DNA of 64,000 nt from Epiperipatus broadwayi (GCA_028023455.1 JAQFVV010006707.1:64001-128000), one strand, 5' to 3'. Positions 1 through 12,450 are shown, counted from the first letter of the stretch. Made by a program: numbers and translations. The notes: generated by a model from the sequence alone, not told the origin.

Positions 1-3000
1 AACACATTCATAGAAGTATACACAAACTCATATATGTAAATAAAGAGATCTAATTAATATCTTTATATCCACTAATTAATTTAATGAATTAATTCACTGT
101 ATTAAAATTTAATCTCTAAAAATTTTAATTCATAATAACTATATGATTCTTATTTACTAAAAAAAAACAAAAAAAACATTAATTTTTAACTAGATGGTAA
201 CAATGATTTTCATAATCTTGGTGAGGCAGTTAGATGGATTTTGAATGATTACATAAATCTAATTATTAAACCATAAAATATAAATTCATATAATATTACA
301 ATATTAACCAAAACAACAAAATTTACTGAAATTTTTATAGAACTATGATTTCGTTTAGCAAAATTCAACTAAACATTAAACATATTGAACCGGATACTTT
401 CTCCACTTCAAAAAGTTATCCCATCTAAAATCAAAACTAAAATGTATATCTACAAAGATTTTAAAAGGAAAGAGGAAATTTTATTTAAAATTTTGTACTT
501 TATTATTTTTTTTTGTAAACCTATATGCCACAACACATGTACTTGATTGTATTTTGAAAACATAAAAATATTTTGATTTAAAGGAGTTTTGATTGAGAGA
601 TATTTTTTTGTTTTTATTTTAATCTATTTTAAAAAACAGAGACTCAATTTTTTTAACTTTATTAAAAGTGGTATTTGAAAAGAAAAAACATAAGATAAAA
701 AATAGACCTGGTTAAAATTTTAAATAAAATCTAGTGAGAGATAAAGAATAGCCCTGGATAAAACTTTTAATTAGATTTGGTTGGAGATAAAAACTAGCCC
801 TGGTTAGATTTTAAGATCTGGTGGAAGATAACAATAGTATAGAAAAGCTCTAGTTTATTTGCAAAGAAGGATTTTTGCATATTAGAATTGCTGATATATT
901 TTTTATATTTGCTAATTGTGGACTGCTGATGTCTTCTATTTGCTATGTTCTAATTATGGACTGCAAATTAAGATTTGCATATTAAGAATTGAAAATTAAA
1001 AGTTGCAGAATGCTGTTTTTTGTATTAACTATGAAGTGAAGACTGTTAATAAAAAATTGTAATTAGGATCACTGGTTTCTAACTGCTAAAAATCATTATA
1101 CAATAAAATAAAAAAGAATATGTTAATTGCCAGAGATAATAACCATCAATTCAAAATAGAAAAACTACTATACTCTGAGAAAAAGATCATAAGTATGCAA
1201 TGCTAAAAACATTCTAAGATGAACCCTGGAGCTCTAAATGGTGTCATCATAAACATGTCCTAATTGTCTAGTTTGAAACTGATCTTGAAGATTGCCTTCA
1301 TACTCCATGACAAAATTAATAGAGATCCAAAAACCACAACAGTGTACTCTTGATGGTACTAAAACTTTGTGCTCACCACTGGAATATATCACACAGAAAC
1401 ATAAAAGCCTCTAATTTAAATGCACATTCTTCTATTTTAACCAGAGCTTAAATCTTTGAACTTTATTCTCAAAGAACAAGAAAAAAAAATTACGATAGGT
1501 TTTTTCATCTAAGTTTAGATATTATTAATCAATTTATAAATCTTTATTTTATTATATGTATTTTTCTTTGTGGATTGTATAAAGTATGCATAATTAGATT
1601 AAGATTTTATTTATTGCTTTGTCAAAGAGTGAATTGTGAGTTATTATTTTATACTCATGGTTTTTCTTTATTATTGTTATTAATTGTTGTTAAAAGTTTT
1701 TGAAGATAATAGTTTTCATTTTTATTTCACTTGTTTCCTATTTTAGCTGAAATTAATTTAGTGTAAGATGTGTTTGCATTTTTTGCAGACCTTGGATCTT
1801 TTTTTTTTGGTTATTTAATGATTAAGTAGTTCTGTTTTCTTATATTTCAGAATATGTAAGATCATAATCTTTTCTATTTGTTTGCATGAAGTTAACCTTA
1901 AGAGCCATATTACAATGTGAGCCCTTATGAGTGTTTAAGGAGCATAAGACATCCTTGTTTTGTCCCATATTTTTATCAGGTTAAGGAAAGATCACTCCCA
2001 ATTGTTTGTTAATTTCTCTCCAAGATCGACTTTATTAAAATCTCTAATAAAAGAGAATGTAATTTATGTAGATAGATTGCTGTCAGAAAAATCATGATAA
2101 ATTCCTTTAAGTCTAAGTGATATAATAAAATTATCTGCTGAATTGCTTGATATAATATAATATTCATGTAAACTCTCAACAAAGATGGTTGTGAAATTGG
2201 GGTAAAACTTATATATTTTTATTTTTGACTAATAATGTTGAATTTAATAAAACTTAAAAATTATTAATAATTATATTGGTTTTTGGCTGATATTTGTTTC
2301 TGTGTCCTGTCCCTCAATTGTCTGAACAATATTTAATATCTCTTTCTCTCCCTGTGTCTTGTTGGGAGCATTTATTTCAAAATACGTTAATTTTATTACC
2401 ATAAATCAAATTTTCTAGGTCAACAGTGGGGTAAGGCTGCCTACAGTGATAAAAAGAAGTGGAATGTCCAGTACAATATATTAACAAAAAATCCAAGTCA
2501 GATGTCACATGATCTAATTTAATAAGCTTGTATTTACAAATGTTATATATAGAGCTTGCAAAACAAACTATTAACAAGCTTTGTAGAATATTTCCAACTT
2601 CAGACCAGTTTCTGCTACTGGCATCCTCAGTAAGGTGCTAGAATATTCAAGTATTAGATTAAATATACCAGGACAAGCCCAGTGCTTTATCTAATGTATA
2701 ACTATTAAGTAGAAAATCTGAAATTTTTAGACATCCATATGTCTTCCAATCCAGCTATTTAACTTAAATAGCCATATGAAACTGAACTAAGTTCAGATAC
2801 ATCATATATTAATAGCTTTAGCAATATAAAATTTCCAAAGCCATCATAGCAAAAAATAAAATTAAAAAAATCTAGTCAGATGCTACCATATATTAAAGCA
2901 ATGGGTTTTAAATGTGAATATCAATTTTTATGGATGAGTTCTCTAGAAATATTGTTGCTAAAACATTTTTCTTTTGTTATTTAAATATATATTGTACCAC

Positions 3001-3310
3001 ATTCATTTATTTACAAAATAATTCATGGAAATATGTAATTTAATAAAGAATATATATATGTATATTAAATTAAATATTTCCGTGGATTATTATAATAAAG
3101 AATAGAAATGAAATAATATCTAAATAAATGGAAATAACTTTTAGCTTTGATGTCACCAAGAAATTATCAATTACTACTAATTGAGAATTTCTGAGGCTAA
3201 ATAATGTTTCTCATTAATCTACAATATATACATGATTTTTCAATGTGGTATAAAATCAAAAGATAAGATACAATTTTGAATGAGAACTACCTCATGTTGT
3301 AATAAGAGAG
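1..3310. other. AT-rich region without recognisable genes
   Basis: Apart from the short tandem repeat listed separately, I see only AT-rich DNA with poly-A and poly-T runs. The only notable reading frame is a 66-codon one on the minus strand at 2377-2577, with no motif and no composition suggesting selection. No splice-linked exon series or transposon termini were recognised. Confidence 0.5.
694..832. repeat. Tandem repeat, about 47 bp x 3
   Basis: Three imperfect consecutive units share the pattern AATAG(A/C)CCTGG, then an AT-rich stretch with ATCTAG, GATTTGG or ATCTGG, then a GAGATAAA-like end. The units have diverged by substitutions and small indels. No function is suggested. Confidence 0.6.
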
Positions 3311-3441
3311 TATTATTATGCCACAATTGTTTGAAAAGTATACAGAGATTAAACTCTCCATACAGTAGCACCACTTATGCAAGCCAGAATAATCAATAGA
3401 TTAAAGAAGGGTTGTGTATAGACCTTATCTAGTGACTACTC

Positions 3442-3500
3442 ATCAAATATCCCCAGACTAGTTTATAGCTTGTGGATTTGATCAGTGAGGATTATTGGAT
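3442..3500 (-). ncRNA. Hammerhead ribozyme relic, family R3
   Basis: Read on the minus strand, stem I is preserved in two parts: AUCCAA pairs with UUUGAU, and UCCUCA pairs with UGGGGA. The catalytic core is damaged: CUGAUGA is CUGAUCA and the GAAA strand is UAAA. The short palindromic stem III (ACUAGU) and the cleavage-site C follow. Probably inactive; it helps define the family fold. Confidence 0.55.
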
Positions 3501-3619
3501 TTGAAAGCACTGCACCTAAATCTTAGGATCTAATGCAATTCTCCAGCAGTCACCTTATTAGCTAACTATAAAGCTGTAAATGCAAAATGAAAATGCAATA
3601 ATGTTTTCAATTCAAGTCC

Positions 3620-3682
3620 TTCAGCTTGTCTAGATCACTGATAAAATCCACAAGCTCTAAACTAGTCAGAGGATATTGGATG
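3620..3682 (+). ncRNA. Hammerhead ribozyme relic, family R3
   Basis: This plus-strand copy retains CUGAUAA in place of CUGAUGA, UAAA in place of GAAA, the ACUAGU palindrome and the downstream GGAUAUUGGAU strand. The upstream strand of stem I is mostly lost, so it should not fold or cleave. It is recognised mainly by alignment to the better copies near 5.8 and 16.1 kb. Confidence 0.4.
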
Positions 3683-3940
3683 AGTAGGTACTAGATAGGT
3701 ATTTTTATGCACAAACTTTCTTGCATCCATAGATTGCTCTGCCTTGCACTTGTGGTGCTACTGGATGGAGAGTTTAACCTCTGTGTAAACTGTTTGTATA
3801 AGCATAGGGAATGATGATCATGTGAAGTTTGAAAACTAAAGAAGTAAAAGTGGAAAAGCACACTCACAAATTAAAAGTATATTTTGGCTGAGAATATTTA
3901 GATTATGAAACATATTTCTGTTATTTAGAAAGAAAGTTGA

Positions 3941-4615
3941 GTATATGTTTTTGTCAGATTAATTTAAAAAATTTGGTCTTTGAAAATATTTTTATACTAT
4001 TAATATCTTTATTGGAAGAATTATTGAGAGACTTTGCTATTTCAAAAAATAATCTCTTTTGTGAAGTTAAACCAAATCTCACTAGCATAGATAAATATTC
4101 TTCAACAGACCATTCTGTAACATCTTATATTTAAAACAATAATGAATTAGCACTACTTGAATTTCCCAATATTTATAACTTTCAAAAACATTTAGTCCAT
4201 TTCTCCAAAGAGCATCATACATTGAATTCAGTTCAATTGATGAAACATCAGTTTTTAAATTTATTTGTAAATTGTTTTCATTGCAAGTTGTTAAAAATAA
4301 AAGTTGTTCACTGTAGCTTTCTATTGGTCTAAACTAAGCTTTTTCTAAAGGGAAATGGTTCTCAATTACTAATAAAAATTTTATTAATATGATTACTACA
4401 AAATTACATGATTGTGGGGAATAATTTTTTGGATAATTGCTAAATTTATTGATTGTAACATTGCTATAGATATTACACCAAATTTCTGAAATAGTTTCCC
4501 TATGAATAATACTACTTGAATAGCATTTTGTGAAAATTTTAAAATATGCTATCTGCTTCTGGATTCTTTTCTTTTTTAAGTCAATCAAAGGCAAATTTAA
4601 GTTTATGAATATCAA
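3941..4615 (-). pseudogene. Unrecognised decayed reading frame
   Basis: On the minus strand a single frame runs from 4615 to about 4100 with one internal stop near 4334. After a frame change it continues in another frame for about 55 codons, ending near 3965. The second half has mixed, protein-like composition (Trp, Glu and Cys are present, for example EWSVEEYLSMLV), unlike the Ile/Asn/Tyr/Lys noise elsewhere here. I recognise no domain and do not assign a function. It could be a remnant of a transposon protein, given the flanking mobile repeats. Pure chance is also possible. Confidence 0.25.
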
Positions 4616-4619
4616 TTAG

Positions 4620-5340
4620 TTTTATTAGGATGCTATTAGTAAACTTTATAAAAGTGCAATTTTGCTCTAATTATGCTTTTTTCAATGTTAAACATGAGTT
4701 TATAAAACTTATCTATAAGTTTAATTAGCAGTGATAGTAATAGCTTTTTAGAGTTGATTTTACCATTGAATGCATTTTTGTACTAGATCTTTTAAAGTTT
4801 TGTTTTTCCATAATCTCTCTCCATTTTTAATTTCTGGTATCAAGAATTTTATAAGTTTGTTAGCAATGCCTTGACTTTAATAGATAACTATTGGTTATAA
4901 GTAGAATGGCTGAATTTGTTCCAATCTTGATTAATGATTTTAGATATTATTATAAAATGGGATATTTGCCAGTTATTTTTATGATCTTGCTAACTCTGTA
5001 TAATAAGAATAATTTGCAGAGTTTATATTAATATTATATTAAAGATACCCAATATATAAAATTTCAATTAGCTGTTCTTAAATTGCAGGGGAATTAGATT
5101 TATTTATGTTAGTATGGATAAAATGATCCCATATCAGGAAGTAATGGTGAATCATTTTTTATCACTGTTTCCCATCTGCCTGAATAAAATATTTCTTTTT
5201 TTCTTGGCATTGTAAAATAAATGCATGCTATCTAAATTGCTTTATTATGAAAGATGACAATTTTCTGATTCATTTTTTAATTTGTAAAATCGAAAAATGC
5301 CAACATTATATGTGAAATAATTATTTTTAAAATTGTATCA
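4620..5340. other. AT-rich spacer without recognised features
   Basis: No reading frame with recognisable motifs, no terminal repeats and no RNA fold was seen between the decayed reading frame and the next inverted hammerhead pair. Confidence 0.4.
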
Positions 5341-5434
5341 CTTCTCTTCACACAGTACTGTATCCTTGTGCAAGACATAGTAATCAATGGAATTTAGAAG
5401 TTTGCGCATCAAAATATCTATCTAATGCCTACTA

Positions 5435-5493
5435 ATCCAATATCCCTAGAGTAATTTCTAGCCTGTAGTCTTTATTAGTGAGGAGCCTTGGAT
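5435..5493 (-). ncRNA. Hammerhead ribozyme relic, family R3
   Basis: On the minus strand, AUCCAA/UUGGAU and UCCUCA/UAGGGA form a good two-part stem I with one C-A mismatch. The GAAA strand is present. The core heptamer is CUAAUAA rather than CUGAUGA, so catalysis is not expected. The stem III palindrome has drifted to AUUACU. Confidence 0.5.
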
Positions 5494-5789
5494 ATGAGAG
5501 TGCTGCACCTAGATCTTATAATTAACACAACTCACTTTTTTAGTTAACTATAAACCTATGAGCCCAAAGTAAAAACACAATAATGTTTCCTATCCAAGCT
5601 CATTCACTTGTATAGTTATATAGATCTAAATCCAGTTCAGTATCTATACAATTTGGCATTTTTGGTTTTTTAATAATCATAGTCATCATAATCATTTTAG
5701 ATTCATAGCTTTACAGTTAACTAAAAAAAGATAAGAGATAATCTCTGGGGGCTGCATTAGATCCAAAGATCTAGGTGCAGTGCTCTCAG

Positions 5790-5847
5790 ATTCAAGGCTC
5801 CATACTGATGAAAGCCACAAGTTAGAAACTAGTTAGGGATATTGGAT
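5790..5847 (+). ncRNA. Hammerhead ribozyme, family R3, core intact, stem I damaged
   Basis: CUGAUGA and GAAA are both intact, and stem III is the ACUAGU palindrome. The distal part of stem I is AUUCAA/UUGGAU with a G-U pair. The proximal part is weakened because one base is missing after the cleavage position and the upstream strand reads UCCAUA. Activity is doubtful. Confidence 0.55.
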
Positions 5848-6088
5848 GAATAGGCATTAGATATAAATTTTGATACACAAACCTTCTAGAATCTATTTAT
5901 TAATGTGGCTTGCATTGAGTGGCATTACTGTATGCAGAGAGTTGTTAACTGTTTTGGCAGGTTATGTAAGCTTAAGAAATGGTGATCAGCTGATCTTTTT
6001 ATTTTTAAATTTAACTTATATACAAAGAAAAAAAAACAATACACTTTTGCGCACGTATGTGTGTAAAAAATATATTTTTTAAAAAATA

Positions 6089-7076
6089 CACCTGGCTCTC
6101 ATTTTATGTGATAGATAGGTTCCACAGAAAACCCGCATTAAAAAAAAGTGCACAAAAATAGACTTAACTTACCTTGAAAAATGGGGATTGGGTCTGTAAT
6201 TTCAGAATTCGCATAAAAGCAAAGCAACAAAGAAAAATTACTTTAAAATTCACATTAAAAAAATAAGCAAATAAAGTATGACTAATAAAAAATTTCAAAT
6301 ATTTGAAAAAATTAATACAAGACAAACTTTTTTTTATGTTTTTTATCAACTACAGTATTTAATTTTACATTTTTCATAATACTTTAATCACTACCACTAG
6401 CGTTCATTTGTAAACTGGAAAGAAATCAGATTCAATGTGATGTGATGTATTATAGCTTCTCCTTAAATGAAGTCAAGAATCTCTCAGCAATTATGCCCAG
6501 AGAAACCTGTTAGCCACTTTATTTTTATTCGTGATGTAATGTACAACCATCATCACTTTCAGTCTTATGCTGTGTTAATGGTTTTCTGTTTCTATATTAA
6601 AAAAATGAGATCAAAATCAAAACAAAATGATTATACATTATCATTAGAAAGATTATTTTCAGTTTATAAAATCTTCATTTTTTATTTTAAAAATCTAAAA
6701 GATTATTTATTTCTGTTATATATAACAAAATATACGTTTTAAAAGTTTAATTTTTTGAATATTTATTGCGATATTTTTATATGTAAGTATAAATGTATTA
6801 TTATTATTTACTCATTAGTATAAATAGGTTATTTACATAGAAGCTAAAATTCTAAGTACAGCTTCAGGCCATATTCACTTTAGCTGCTAATATAACGTTA
6901 TATTTTTGAAAAAAAAAAAATATTTCAAATGAAAATAAGTTATTAATAATTTACATTTCTTGATATCTAATAAATATAGTGAAATATGAAAGATATTAAG
7001 AAAAAACATGAATCACATAACTTCAAAATCGCATTAAAATAATTAGCATAAAACAAGACCCAGGTGTATAACATAT
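6089..7076. mobile_element. Tigger/pogo-like non-autonomous TIR element
   Basis: The ends are inverted repeats: the left starts CACCTGG-C-TCT-CA-TTTTATG, and the reverse complement of the right starts CACCTGG-G-TCT-TG-TTTTATG, matching at 17 of 20 positions. The element is flanked by TA on both sides (6087-6088 and 7077-7078), as expected for the Tc1/mariner/pogo group. The subterminal AGGTTCCACAGAAAACCCGC recalls the ends of Tigger elements. No transposase is visible in the roughly 990 bp; the 91-codon frame at 6467-6742 has no DDE-type motif. It is therefore probably a MITE-like derivative. Superfamily assignment rests on ends and TSD only. Confidence 0.6.
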
Positions 7077-7282
7077 ATTTATAATATAAACATCATGACT
7101 TAATATATATATATATATATAATTCTGAAAAATATTTTCATAATAAAAAATTGAAAATTGCTGATAATATTTGCAATGCAAAAAAAAGTTGATTCAACAC
7201 AAATATTGAAATTTAATCAAACCCCCTATATGTTATGTTAGTTGTATAATTTACATATCTAGTTTTTGTTAATGTGTCAAAG

Positions 7283-7345
7283 TAGTCGGCCTTGAAATGA
7301 AACCGGGATAACTGATTGTAAGGCAGCTGTGCTAACTATTCGGCC
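7283..7345 (-). repeat. tRNA-derived SINE head (relic)
   Basis: On the minus strand the segment reads like a tRNA 5' half and TPsiC region: an A-box-like TGGCCGAATAGTTAGC, then CTGCCTTACAATCAG, then a decayed B box GGTTTCATTTC. The cloverleaf is not closed and no acceptor stem is seen. I call it a SINE head, not a tRNA gene. Confidence 0.5.
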
Positions 7346-7359
7346 ACCAATGCTTGACA

Positions 7360-8865
7360 ACGTCTGTTTAGTTTTTTTTTTTATCATAGTATTGACTGAA
7401 TTGATAACATATTAAACTTATTTGTGTAACTAAAATAATTTTTCTCTTATGTTTTTTGTTTGTATAAATTTAATATCCAAAAAAAAAAAAAAACCAACTC
7501 AAAGTAATTTTGATAAATTGAACAAAATATATAGAAAATTCAAAAATTGTCTAAAGTCATTTATTTTCAAGCATATAATTTAAAAAAAAATAATTAAAAT
7601 GTCAAAAAAACAGGCAAATTATATTTCAATCTCATAACGGCAAATAATAATTGAGTAAATAATAATGCATTTTCAGATTCAATTTCATTCTATTAAAATT
7701 CAAATTTATTATATACTAGCATTTACAAAAAAAAAAAAAAGTGATAAACAAACAAACTATTATTTAAAGTATTATTTTGAGTAATAATTGTAGATGTAGT
7801 TACATTTAATATATTTACCAAATATATAATACATAAATGATGTCTTTAAACATTTCTAATATTCGTGATTTTAAAACTGTTTTGTAAAAATAAAATATTA
7901 CACATATGTAAACAGTGTAAGTTATGTCAATATTAAGTTGCTAAAACAAAGTATTAATTTTACTTTTTCAATAAATTATTTAATTTTTGGATACGTTTTT
8001 AAAGTATTTTTAATTGTGATTATATTAAAATAATGCAGGCTTCTAAATTATAATCAGTTAATAAAAAAATAAAAATTAAGTAGAAATAAAATTATATTTA
8101 TATTCCTAAATATTTTCCCTAATTTTATAAAAAATTCTTATTAAAAAATAACTGAAAAGATCTGAGTTTATTTTACCTTGTAAAATGAAAAACGTTTCTG
8201 GAAAAATCTTTTTTTTTTTCACACAAGTAAAGTTATTATTAAAAACAAAATGGTCTTCTATAAAAAAGTTAAAGCACAAAATATGGTCTAATGGTATATT
8301 TCTCAAAAATCCTTAAGAATTTTGCATCTGAGTGGTCAGACCTGAATCTATTATTGCATTATCTCATGCAAAGAAGAAATACTAGAATGATTTGTAGTTG
8401 TAAGTACAGTTTTGAGAATAAACAACACGAAATTCCTAAATTCATATAATAAAAATAATCTGGAGTAAATTCTACACTATACCAAAATAAACAAAAAACA
8501 ATAATAGCTATATCCAGCTTATGGCAGTGTATGACATCATGAGTAGCATTTAACAGTAAAAAAATCTCAATATCACACAGCACTAATGTTCTTATGTGAA
8601 TGTCCAATTTCCCATAATTTATGTATTTTTACACAATTATATTATTTATTTAATATGTTGTCTGTCATATTTATAAAATATATGTCTGTCATATTTATAA
8701 AATATGTTTTTTTGATTTTTTTCAAGTCATTTTCCACATGTAAAATAAAAATATTATCACAGCAAAAGTTTTCATTACAAATAACTCAATATTCAGCAAA
8801 TATGGATATAAATCTATCCACAAAATAACACAATATATTATATCAAAGTTCATGCTTATGAATTC
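7360..8865. other. AT-rich region without recognisable genes
   Basis: Contains several poly-A runs and short frames of 60-82 codons with simple composition. A perfect direct duplication of about 22 bp (TGTCTGTCATATTTATAAAA core) lies at about 8659-8706. No domain or transposon end was recognised. Confidence 0.45.
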
Positions 8866-8869
8866 ATTT

Positions 8870-9450
8870 TTAATGCACATTTGGTCTCATGAATGTGATG
8901 GATCTGCAGTAACACACCACTTTATAAATAATATTACATTTATTGATTTTATCAGCATCTTTTCCATTGATAATTGTTTTACCACTAGTTGGTTCAACAT
9001 TATACACAGCATTAAAATGAGCAGAAACTAATGATGTATTTGTATTACACACACTATTATTTATATATGATAATAAAATTCATGTTTTGCCTTCAATATT
9101 TTCCTTCCTCCATCTATTTGTAAATTTATATAATGTAATTAAAATATCTTTCCTATTAGATCCTACCTTCAATAAATCATTTGCATATATTTCAATATTG
9201 AATAATATAATATTCTGAAACTTATATAAAATATTATAGCTAAACAAAAATGTTTTAAATCTAGCTAATTTAGGAACATTTGACTTGGGATGTAAAATCT
9301 CCTAATCAACAAGGGTTTTATAAACATTTTATAATTTATTATATTATCTTCTATACCTAAAGTTAAATGAAGATATTTTATTTTACGTTCACAATTCTTA
9401 GAAGTAGAAGTTTATTTCAAGCCATCAATACCTTTTAATTTATTAAAAAG
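8870..9450 (-). pseudogene. Penelope-like element fragment (RT thumb to GIY-YIG)
   Basis: On the minus strand, pieces in several frames match the PLE at 24-26 kb in order: a KGIDGLK segment where that PLE has LNGLKW, a KYLHLTLG segment where it has KYLDLMIT, then an NIE-type segment, and finally NIIYKVVCYC. The last corresponds to the start of the GIY-YIG endonuclease (IYQIFCDC in the better copy). Several stops and frameshifts make it non-coding. It forms a head-to-head pair with the fragment at 9665-9880, separated by a (TA)n tract. Confidence 0.65.
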
Positions 9451-9475
9451 ATATTGTACTAATGTATATTTATAT

Positions 9476-9590
9476 ATACACACATATATAAATTTTCCCT
9501 TCATTGTGTATGTAACTTTTGCATATGTAAAGCATATATACATAGTATGGAAAACAATTATATATATATATATATATTATTAAATTTACC

Positions 9591-9660
<70 letters not shown>
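9476..9660. repeat. (TA)n microsatellite tract
   Basis: Interrupted but mostly pure TA dinucleotides, ending in a short ACACAC run. It separates two opposed PLE fragments. Tyr/Ile reading frames through it are simple-sequence artefacts. Confidence 0.9.
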
Positions 9661-9663
<3 letters not shown>

Positions 9664-9664
9664 A

Positions 9665-9880
9665 AGTATTGCTTCATTGTGATTGGATCATGAATGGACA
9701 TGTGAATATAAGTTTAAATTGATCTTGAAAATGTTAAGATTCTTTGTGAAGAGAGAAACCACAATAAAAAAAAATGAAGGAGGCAATCTTCATAAATAGA
9801 AATAAATAAATATAATGAATAGACAAGCTGCTAATGTTAAAATTCAGTGATGGCATTTGCTTCAGTTATGGTTTTTTTGA
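9665..9880 (+). pseudogene. Penelope-like element fragment (C-terminal endonuclease region)
   Basis: The plus strand carries a decayed version of the PLE C-terminus. The segment EAIFINRNK and a following INRQAAN-like segment (here DKLLMLK in a shifted frame) match the C-terminal end of the 24-26 kb element. Stops and frameshifts are frequent. With 8870-9450 it makes a left-minus, right-plus pair, the arrangement seen for all PLE copies here. Confidence 0.6.
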
Positions 9881-9984
9881 ATTTAATGACGGTTAGTACT
9901 TGTGCACATTAAAAGACTGTGTATAATAGTTACCAATTATATTTATTATTTTTATTATTATATATACTTTATGTATTTACAATT

Positions 9985-10028
9985 TTTATTGTTATATATA
10001 TATATTTATATATTTACAATTTTTATTG

Positions 10029-10060
<32 letters not shown>
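9985..10060. repeat. (TA)n tract with a short direct duplication
   Basis: Two copies of a TTTACAATTTTTATTGTTAT block, each followed by TA dinucleotides. Confidence 0.8.
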
Positions 10061-10062
<2 letters not shown>

Positions 10063-10169
10063 TTTACAAGAATGTATTCTTGCAAAGTATTATAGTAAAT
10101 CTAAGTACAAAGGGTTATATAAATCTAATAAAGATGTTAATCATTTAAACAAAAGCCAAGTTTAATTTA

Positions 10170-11950
10170 TTGCATATTCAAACTTTGTTAAATAAAAATA
10201 AAAACCTGACACAAAATAATTTCTATTGAGTGCCGCTTCAGATTATGAGACATAGTTTTTTATTATTAGGTGGGCAAATAAAGAAAAAAATACCTTCATT
10301 TCTATTCAAGGAAATGACTGTCTTACGCAATTTAGTGTAGTGAGAGAATAACAAATTCTAGATGTCAAAATCATAGAAATGACTAATAATTAGTGCACGA
10401 TACATTTTCAATTTTAAGCACATCATTGCACATCGTTACTCATATAAAATAAAAGTATAAATGAACCACTATTATCCATATCAGCATACAGTATATACAA
10501 GAATTTTATAGAAGAAATTCTTAAATAGAAATTGCTATAGCATATTATATTTGCATTGAGGATTTCTGGAATTAAATTTAAATGTATTAACAGATTTGAG
10601 ATTAAAAAATGTAACGGCACTTTTGATTTATTAAATGCTATTGTGGATATCAAAAATGAACCTTCTTTAATTTCTTAGGCAAGGTAATTCATTATCTGCA
10701 AGTTTTCATATTAATAACAGTGCTATATACAGAATGTCTGGAAGTAATTGATATAAATTGGATGCTTTAAGTCACTTTTATTTCATTTTTAAGCAGTATA
10801 TATTGACTTAAAATTAATAATATTCTATATAAAAATTGTTGCAATTTTTTACAAAATAATGTTGGGTACGATTATAATCTTTATTTTGTTTTGAACATGC
10901 TTTTTGTATCACTAAGAAGATTAATACACTCATTAAAGTATTTATCATTTTAAAATGTCATATCTGTATAACATCTAATGGAAAATAGTCATGTTTTAGG
11001 GATGTTGCAAAAAAGGTTTCAACAGAACAATTATTAGGAAAGACAACAAAATTTTGAAATGATGTCAACAATCTCAATGTTTGATTAATTCATGAGTATG
11101 AATAAGAGTTTTTCTCTCACTGCTTGTAAAAAAAGTAAAGAATCATACATAATACAGTTTAAATTAAAAATTACTCTGTAGAATTGAAATTAATAATAGA
11201 AAAATAACCTGATAAAGAAGAGTGTAAAGTATATGTTGTGAACATTAAAATCAGCTAACTTGTAATATACTTTAATTCGCAAGATGTTATTTTTTATGCT
11301 ATGCAAATTGTAGATGAATATAATTTAGTGATATGTAAAAGCAAAACACACCCTGATAAATATTTTCATAAAAAGAATTAATAAATGTATTTTTATTTAT
11401 TTGTGATAAATAACATTATAAATAATTCAAACAATTATTTTTTTAAATATTTGAGTCTAGGGTATGTAGACTGTTTTTTTTTTTATTAAAAAAAAACGTT
11501 ATATGTAAATGTTTTACCTATTCATGTAAAATGATTTGATTCAATTTAATAGCAAGCAATTAGGGAATAATAAAGTTATATATTTTTAAAAATGTATTTT
11601 ATAAATTGTATGTTATTTGATAAAATGTGAGCATTTTAAACTATTATAACGATACTCATATATAGTAATTCAGGTTACAAGATGTGCTTGGATGCTTCCA
11701 TAACTACTATCATGACATTTTTATAAATGTTATACTGAAGTCAAATTTTTTAAATTTAATTGACTATTTTTAAAAAATAAAACTTACCAATTTTAAACTG
11801 AAATAAACTATAAAATTCAATATACTGTATATTTATCAGTGAATTTTTGCACTTTTATAAAGTAACTACTGCAGATTACAAGACTAAAAGATTTATAGTT
11901 GACACTACGTACAACAATTGTAAGATTTGTAATTGTTTATTGAATAATAT
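10170..11950. other. AT-rich region without recognisable genes
   Basis: Only short, compositionally simple frames are present, such as the 76-codon minus-strand frame at 10423-10653. I recognise no transposon end, RNA gene or domain. Confidence 0.45.
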
Positions 11951-12040
11951 TTCTGTAGTGTAATTTTTATTACACCATTCACACAGAAGTTTAGAGTCTG
12001 CTTTCTGTCTACTTTTAACAAAGATGTAAAAAAGATGTAT

Positions 12041-12095
12041 GATCCACAAGTTTCACATTTTGTGCTGAACCAGTACACATCAGTTAGCCCAGATC
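12041..12095 (-). ncRNA. Hammerhead ribozyme relic, family R2
   Basis: On the minus strand the segment runs GAUC-UGGGCUAA, CUGAUGU, a stem II GUACU/AGCAC with loop GGUUC, then AAA where GAA is expected, and a closing strand UUGUGGAUC. Distal stem I (GAUC/GAUC) and proximal UAA/UUG are still visible. Two core changes should abolish cleavage. The layout matches the intact family at 44.7-46.2 kb, including the UGG asymmetric bulge in stem I. Confidence 0.55.
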
Positions 12096-12395
12096 ACATT
12101 CTCTTACACATATCTTTATCATTATATATGGATAGCCAATTACAGTTTAATTAATAAGTATCAAACTTTCTGCCCTCAAGAGTATGATACAAACCATTTG
12201 ATGGAAATATATTAATAATTTTTATTATTCATTCATTAGACTAAAGGTTATTCATTTAATAAATAATATTTCTGAAGTACAATTTTTATTACACTATTTT
12301 CACACATGGTAGGAACTTGTTTTTGTGTATTTTTAACAGTTCCTGGATGGGTATAATCATAAACTTACGACTAAAGGTTGGTGAAAATGATTTAC

Positions 12396-12450
12396 AATCC
12401 CTAAGTTTCACATTTTGCACTGAACTAGCACTTATCAGTTGACCCAGATC
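12396..12450 (-). ncRNA. Hammerhead ribozyme relic, family R2
   Basis: On the minus strand: GAUC-UGGGUCAA, CUGAUAA, stem II GUGCU/AGUGC region with loop AGUUC, AAA instead of GAA, then a decayed stem III and UUAGGGAUU. It aligns base for base with the copy at 12041-12095. Inactive by the core changes. Confidence 0.5.

Larger units (their letters stand above)
3322..3830. repeat. Head-to-head pair of the 437-bp hammerhead repeat (family R3)
   Basis: A minus-strand copy (about 3322-3600) is followed at once by a plus-strand copy (about 3600-3830). Both carry the same ordered blocks: a region with AAGCTATAA or CAAGCTCTAA, then ACTAGTC, a GATATT(T/G)GATGAG block, GCACAAAC, and a terminal block with ATGGAGAG and CTGT. 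The same blocks recur at 5344-5990 and 15806-16285. Each copy contains a hammerhead-type segment, so the repeat is interpreted as retrozyme-like rather than a tRNA-headed SINE; I found no A or B box in it. Confidence 0.7.
5344..5990. repeat. Second head-to-head pair of the 437-bp hammerhead repeat (family R3)
   Basis: A minus-strand copy (about 5344-5640) and a plus-strand copy (about 5690-5990) face away from a short AT-rich junction. They share the blocks GATCTAGGTGCAGTGCTCTC, CAAGGCTCC, the hammerhead segment, and the GCATTACTGTATG-GAGAG block with the 3.3-kb and 16-kb copies. The arrangement (left minus, right plus) is the same as at 3.3 kb. Confidence 0.7.

Noticed and set aside
9470-10165. 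Tyr/Ile-rich frames across the (TA)n tracts.
   Set aside because: Simple-sequence translation of TA dinucleotides, not genes.
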